Under the pieces are notes generated by a model. The model made no database searches. It worked only from the letters and a program-made list of their open reading frames with translations, and was not told where the DNA came from. Position numbers and translations under genes: made by a program. 64,000 nt of DNA from Colocasia esculenta (taxonomy: Eukaryota > Streptophyta > Magnoliopsida > Alismatales > Araceae): assembly GCA_014218235.1 (NCBI GenBank), contig CM024753.1, positions 185,852,348 through 185,916,347 on the forward strand, given 5' to 3'. Within the stretch, counting starts at the first letter, position 1. Each line of letters begins with the position of its first letter. Shown piece by piece: positions 59,184 through 64,000 of the stretch.

Positions 59184-60176
59184 TTAGGGCTTTGTTATCG
59201 AGAAAATAATATGAAATTTAACTAAGGATTTAGTGATGGTACCATGTCTACCTTTATTGGCATGATTTGTATCCACAAGAACTTGTAACCGTCTTTGGTG
59301 TGGAGTTTGGTTCTTCTTTGTCGGGCAATCGATGACTCGATGTTGTTGGCTTCCACAACGTAAACATCTGCCCAGTTTCTTCCAACAGTTATCAATCTGA
59401 TGCCCTGGCTTTTTAAAAAATTTACAAAATTCCTTTCGTTTCACTTCTCCTTTCATTCTCTTGCTATCTACTGTATTTCTTTCTTTGTTATCATTGGAAT
59501 GGGTATCACGTTCCCTTTTCAACGTTTTCTTCTTATGGATCTTTTCAAGAAGTCCCATAGTGTCCTCCACTATTTGAGCTCTCGATACCATGTCCGAATA
59601 TACTACAAGGTCTAGCGGAGCCAACTTTTCCCAGAACACAGGTCTCAACCCTTCTAAGAATCTTTTTTCCTTCATCTTTTCCATACTCACCAAATGTGGT
59701 GCATATTGTGCTAGTCTTTCAAATTGTGCTTCATATTCTACTACAGACATCATTCGTTGTTTTAAATTGGCGAATTCATTTGCCTTCTTCTCACGAATCC
59801 TCTCGGAGAAATATTTGGTGTTGAAGAGTCCTAAAAATTCATCCCACTCTATGTTGATGTTGGGTAGTTGTCGACTGACAGCTTCCCACCAAGCTCTAGC
59901 ATCGCGGTCCAATTGGAAGGTTGCCAGAAGGACTTTCTCCTGCTCTGAACATTGCATAACTCTAAAGATCCGTTCCATCGCCTTCACCCAATTTTCAGCT
60001 TCATCGGGATCCGGAGTTTCATTAAACCTAGGTGGATTCATTCGTTGAAAGTTTTCGTATAAGTCTCCTGCCCCATTTCTTGCTCCTGCTTGAATCACGT
60101 TGTTAAGGGCTTGAGTTAACCCTTGTACGGTACTTTGCAAGTCCCGCAATTGTGTATGCTCATCAGCCATCTCCAC
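59184..60176 (-). CDS. Gag protein of L2c (330 codons, intact)
   Basis: A gypsy-type Gag with a start at 60176 (MEMADEHTQL), a short coiled-coil-like N-terminus, and a retrotransposon gag/capsid domain at about residues 50-200 (PPRFNETPDPDEAENWV, ATFQLDRDARAWWEAV, EFANLKQRMMSVVEYEAQF). A basic Lys/Arg/Asp linker (about 215-255) precedes two zinc knuckles. The first, CKFFKKPGHQIDNC, lacks its second Cys (Phe instead); the second, CLRCGSQQHRVIDC, is complete. There is no stop or frameshift, in contrast to every other ORF in the window. There is no pol downstream: the PPT follows 83 bases after the stop. It would assemble particles and package element RNA, with enzymes supplied by a related gypsy element. 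Confidence 0.85.
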   Translation of the reverse strand: MEMADEHTQLRDLQSTVQGLTQALNNVIQAGARNGAGDLYENFQRMNPPRFNETPDPDEAENWVKAMERIFRVMQCSEQEKVLLATFQLDRDARAWWEAVSRQLPNINIEWDEFLGLFNTKYFSERIREKKANEFANLKQRMMSVVEYEAQFERLAQYAPHLVSMEKMKEKRFLEGLRPVFWEKLAPLDLVVYSDMVSRAQIVEDTMGLLEKIHKKKTLKRERDTHSNDNKERNTVDSKRMKGEVKRKEFCKFFKKPGHQIDNCWKKLGRCLRCGSQQHRVIDCPTKKNQTPHQRRLQVLVDTNHANKGRHGTITKSLVKFHIIFSITKP

Positions 60177-60390
60177 TAATCTCCTATGAGCAATAACACT
60201 TAATTTATTTCATTTTAGACTTTGGGTGCTAAGGTGTTACTGTGTTGACACATATATATTTATAAATGTATTTAGATCTTAACCATAGTTCTACCCAATT
60301 CTCACATAGGTATGGTGGTTGACTTAGACACGTGTAAGGGTAGTTCACTTAGAACATTCTAGACTTAAAATATCTTATTAAGGACATCCT

Positions 60391-60404
60391 AAGCTCTGAT
60401 ACCA
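60391..60404 (-). promoter_or_regulatory. Primer-binding site of L2c
   Basis: On the - strand tggtatcagagctt, two bases from the 5' LTR end (60407). Confidence 0.92.
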
Positions 60405-60406
60405 AC

Positions 60407-63400
60407 TGTCATGCCCCGCCAATTTAGTAGCAGAATAAATCGGGGAGGCATAAACAACGTGTATGGTAATATAAATTGCGCATACATTCGCAAATATCAG
60501 AGCAACTAATGAACAATAATTGCAATAAAAATCATCATTTTATTGATAATTCATCTAAACTATTACAACCACTAATTCAGAGCCAAAACATAGGGCTCAA
60601 TGACTTCATTACATTTGGAAATGATAACTAAGCAACTAACTAAACTAACTCTAGGGTACTGGGGACAATCCATCGCTATGACTCCAGGACACTCATCACT
60701 CCAGTCCAATCCCGTTGTTGTGAGTAAGGTTATCATTCGACTTACCTGAAAACACAATAACAAATAATGAAGGGTGAGCGATAACGCTCAGTAGGACTTA
60801 ATATCTCGTGTAAACAAACATGCTTTAAGTGATCAATATCTTGTAACGTAGGTTAACTAGAGAGAATGATCAAGTATAGTTTCAAGGAGTAATAGTACAA
60901 GATAACGAGAGATTAATGGCATACTATATCAAGAGAATGATAGCATGCAATAACAAGTGAATGATAATACACTTCACAAGAATATTGCAAAACTAGAATA
61001 ATAGAGAAAAGGCCATATAATGAGATAGCGTGTAAACGTGTAACGAGATAACGTGTAAAGAGATAGCGTGTAAAGAGATAACTTGTATCGAGATAACATG
61101 TAAAGAGATAACGTGTATGGTTGCACCACAGTGCACTAGAAGAGTACGACAATAGTCACTTTAGGACAATAGCCATTTCATGATAGTACAGTATGTCTGA
61201 ACTCCTCAGACTAGTATTATAACAATTAGATGTCTAGACAAAATAGTATAGTCAGAACCGGTGTAATGCAGAACACCATCAATAGCCCCTGCAGGTATTT
61301 TCGGATGGCTCTCTGCCCCCAGAACTAGATTAGAGCCCCTCGGACACTCTCCGTGCCCTGCACTATATGCATTCGAGTCAGTAGGGTCACCGGACCCATA
61401 TTATGGCGCTAGACAGTCATGTATAGTATAAGCAATGGGAGCCACAACAGCTCAAGAGTCTCAAGAGAGTACTAGATGAATAGACGAGATAGTAGAGTGA
61501 ACGTGAATAAATGAGGGTACAAGGATAGTAGATGAGATAAGGGTATAATAGTAAAACAACGTTAAACCACGATAGTAACAGTTGCATAGCACCAGGTCGG
61601 GTACCGATAGTCGGGTAAAAGTAGTCACCACCGCCCACTAGCCGTGTTGTGTACACGAGCCAGGTGGTCCGGCGTGATCGCAAGATAAGAGAGACCTCAC
61701 TAAGACTGTTTGGATCGTACTGATCCCTAAGAGTGTAACGGGATTTAAGGGTACAACCAGCTCGTCGGCAATGGACGTGTGCCAAAGCCAAGAAGACTTA
61801 CGGAGGTCTTGACAATGAGTCCCTGGTCCAGTCGAGAGTATTCCCGATGGAGAGGTGGTCCAAGTCAAGAGAAAGTGTGTAACAAAACGTTGTCCGTTTT
61901 GCCTCGAGTGCTCGAAGGCAGAGGGACGCGATAACGGTATACAAATCACGCGAATAAAACGAAGACATGTGTTATTTAAATAATAGGGAAATTAGGTAAT
62001 GAGTTTCACTTAATTACCAGATATATTATTGAGTAATTTACTAAGGTTTAATGGCAACATGATGGTTAACTATGTGCAAGTGTATGAAATCAAAAGAGCA
62101 TGATGGATTGTGCACAAAGTTTTTCAGTTAATTAGATTCATGCAATTTATTGCACATTAATATTTATTCAGATCAAATTATGAATAACAATGTTTAATTA
62201 AGGCTAAACAATGGCTAATTAGCAAGTAGAGCAAGGGTATATAAGCAATTTCAGGTTCTGGCTATTTTTCTATTAACGCGATGGGGGTACCCGTCGCGAC
62301 TCCAGGTCGCGACAAGGCGGCTGGGCGCGATAAGAGAACCGACTGGTCTACCCCGGTTCGGGGTGGATATCATGGCGGCTTAGGTCGCCGCATTCTTAAC
62401 GCGACGTGGCAGCGGTGCGCGACCCGACTGATATCGCGGCATATCGTGCCGTCGCAATATCAGAGTGGTCCAGCCCTTTTTCCCTTTTTCCAAGGCACTT
62501 CCTGTTTGATACAGGTCACTTGTAAATTTAATATAAAATCGCGTGATGATCTAAAAACTATGAAACCACTTTTAAATGAAAGCAAACACATATCTAGCAA
62601 CCTATATGGTTAATTTGAAAATGGACAAGGTTTAGATATGCTTTGATCGGGTTACATTTCTGTGACCTAAACTTGCGCTGTTAGGGTTCAATGAATTAAT
62701 TAACGATGGATACATGATGAAAAATTTCGAAACCAGGAGCGTTCGAAAGCTAACAAGATTTAGTATTTATGAGAATTTTATCATGATATGAAGTTAAGTA
62801 TGCACGAAGTTCACAAGCAAACATGAAGGGTTGTGTGCATAGATCTAACAGGGATTCAAAGAATTAATGCTCCCTCATGGGAGATCAAAATAGATCAAAA
62901 CTAGGGGCGTTTGAAAGCTAATATGATGCAGTATATATGAGAATTTTCTCATGGCATGAGAACAAGTACATGCGAGGGTATAGAGCAAACATGAGGATTC
63001 GGGTTCATGGTTATAGCAGGGATTCAAGCAATTAATTCGCCCAACTGGACAAGCAAAATACAACGAGATGAGAGGGCTTTTGAAGAGGTTCATGAAGTCT
63101 ACCTAGGGTAATTTTTACACGAATTTAGCTTGAGAGATTGCCTATCTTTCGTTGCAAGAATGAAAAGTTAGGGTTTTTGATGAAGAACGAGGTGAAATCT
63201 CCTTGTCCAAGCTTCCTCCTCCAAGATTCCTTGCTCCACAGCCGTCCCCTTCGTCTCCCAAAGCTCCCACCACGAGCTATGGGGTGGTAGGGACAGATTT
63301 GGGGCATTTTGTTTGATAATAGAGTCCTAACACTTCAAAACTCTCTTCTCCTCTTCAAACTTCGAAACTCCACAATTATCTCCTTATTTTCTTGCCATTA

Positions 63401-64000
63401 TCTACCTAATAGGATAGGAGAGAGAGTTAATTTTGTGGGGAAAAGGTTAGGGTAGGTCTAGGACTCTTGTAGAGATATTTATAAGCTAGTTTAGTCATTA
63501 TCTTACCCCTTTTTAATTTATTTAAATATTAACTCCGAATTTACACATTTTTCTCCTCATTTCTAACATTTATCACTTAGTTGGCTTGGAGAGAGATCTA
63601 ATTTCGTGACTAATATGTTAGGATGGGATAGAGACTCTTTTTAAGATAAGTAAGAGTTAAAATAGTCATTATCTTAACCTTTTTCTATTTATTATTATTT
63701 TTAGGTACGAATTTAGCCCAATTACTTCCCATCTCATGATGGGCTCTTCATATTTGGGCCCAACAATCTATATTAAGACTATTAATAAAACTCATTACTA
63801 ATTTAACTTAATGGGTATTGATTTAATTTCAATTATTCACCCTCTATTCTTATTTAAATCTATTTATCATACTTATTCAATTAATTTCCTATTTTAATTC
63901 AATTATATTATTTATGCCAATATTCTTAACTTTCATAATTTGAGCTCTTACTCTAGGCCCAATAACTCATGTGAGTCTAATTGTAGAACCCATGTTCTTA
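60407..64000 (-). repeat. 5' LTR of L2c, cut by window end
   Basis: It matches 55101-58700 along its length. It has small indels, for example about 11 extra bases near 60766. It is expected to run roughly 400 bases past the window. Confidence 0.88.

Larger units (their letters stand above)
55101..64000 (-). mobile_element. L2c: gag-only LTR retrotransposon (TR-GAG-like)
   Basis: LTRs 55101-59086 (3986 bp) and 60407 to beyond the window (at least 3594 bp) enclose an internal region of only 1320 bp. That region has one 330-codon gag ORF, a PBS and a PPT, and no protease, RT, RNase H or integrase. LTR ends are TGTAGTATCC...ATGACA on the - strand. The structure fits terminal-repeat elements that keep only gag and borrow pol from another element. 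The left flank is ttatc (55096-55100); the right TSD is outside. LTRs differ by roughly 4% in the parts I compared, plus small indels. Confidence 0.85.

Overview
This is nuclear DNA of a flowering plant, most likely a eudicot with a large repeat-rich genome. There are no host genes of ordinary type, no bacterial operons and no rRNA or tRNA genes. Nearly every base belongs to transposable elements inserted into one another. The evidence is direct: LTR ends (TG...CA), initiator-tRNA-Met-type primer-binding sites, target-site duplications (TSDs) and recognisable retrotransposon and CACTA proteins. One run of 100 Ns (18632-18731) is an assembly gap.

Layout, oldest host first. (L0) A decayed Ty3/gypsy element on the + strand holds 1-3224 (partial LTR, PBS, gag remnant). 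(L1) It is split at 3224 by a Sirevirus-like Ty1/copia element on the - strand: 3' LTR 3225-5333, env-like ORF, RT/RNase H, integrase, then gag and its 5' LTR far to the right at 51342-55100. (L2a) A 2.28-kb gypsy solo LTR (6486-8764, TSD ggaaa) sits in L1's env-like ORF. (L2b) A second Sirevirus-like copia element on the + strand, 13911-51336 (TSD ttgat), sits in L1's integrase. (L2c) A gag-only element with about 4-kb LTRs (55101 to beyond 64000) sits in L1's 5' LTR. (L3a) L2b's integrase is split by a CACTA (En/Spm) DNA transposon, about 18632-31161 (TSD tta). (L3b) L2b's 3' LTR is split by a Del/Tekay-like gypsy chromovirus on the - strand, 38455-49959.

The CACTA element is the most interesting part. 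It has a TNP2-type transposase gene (21448-25131) and a second, multi-exon Transposase_24 (Ptta/En/Spm) gene (25249-30536). The 5' part of the second gene is a tandem array of 102-bp units, each a 39-nt exon plus a 63-nt intron. Its last intron (3.0 kb) is filled by about 15.5 copies of a 182-bp satellite. A fragment resembling a plant B3 DNA-binding domain lies upstream of the transposase and looks captured. The right end carries CCGACGG subterminal repeats and a CACTACAAGAAAAA terminus.

Almost all coding regions are dead. Many premature stops are Gln, Trp or Arg codons changed by C-to-T or G-to-A, as expected from deamination of methylated cytosine in silenced elements. The exception is the 330-codon gag of the gag-only element, which is open. 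The chromovirus is the youngest insertion by LTR comparison (about 0.9% difference by hand count); its gag appears to carry two short spliceable introns.
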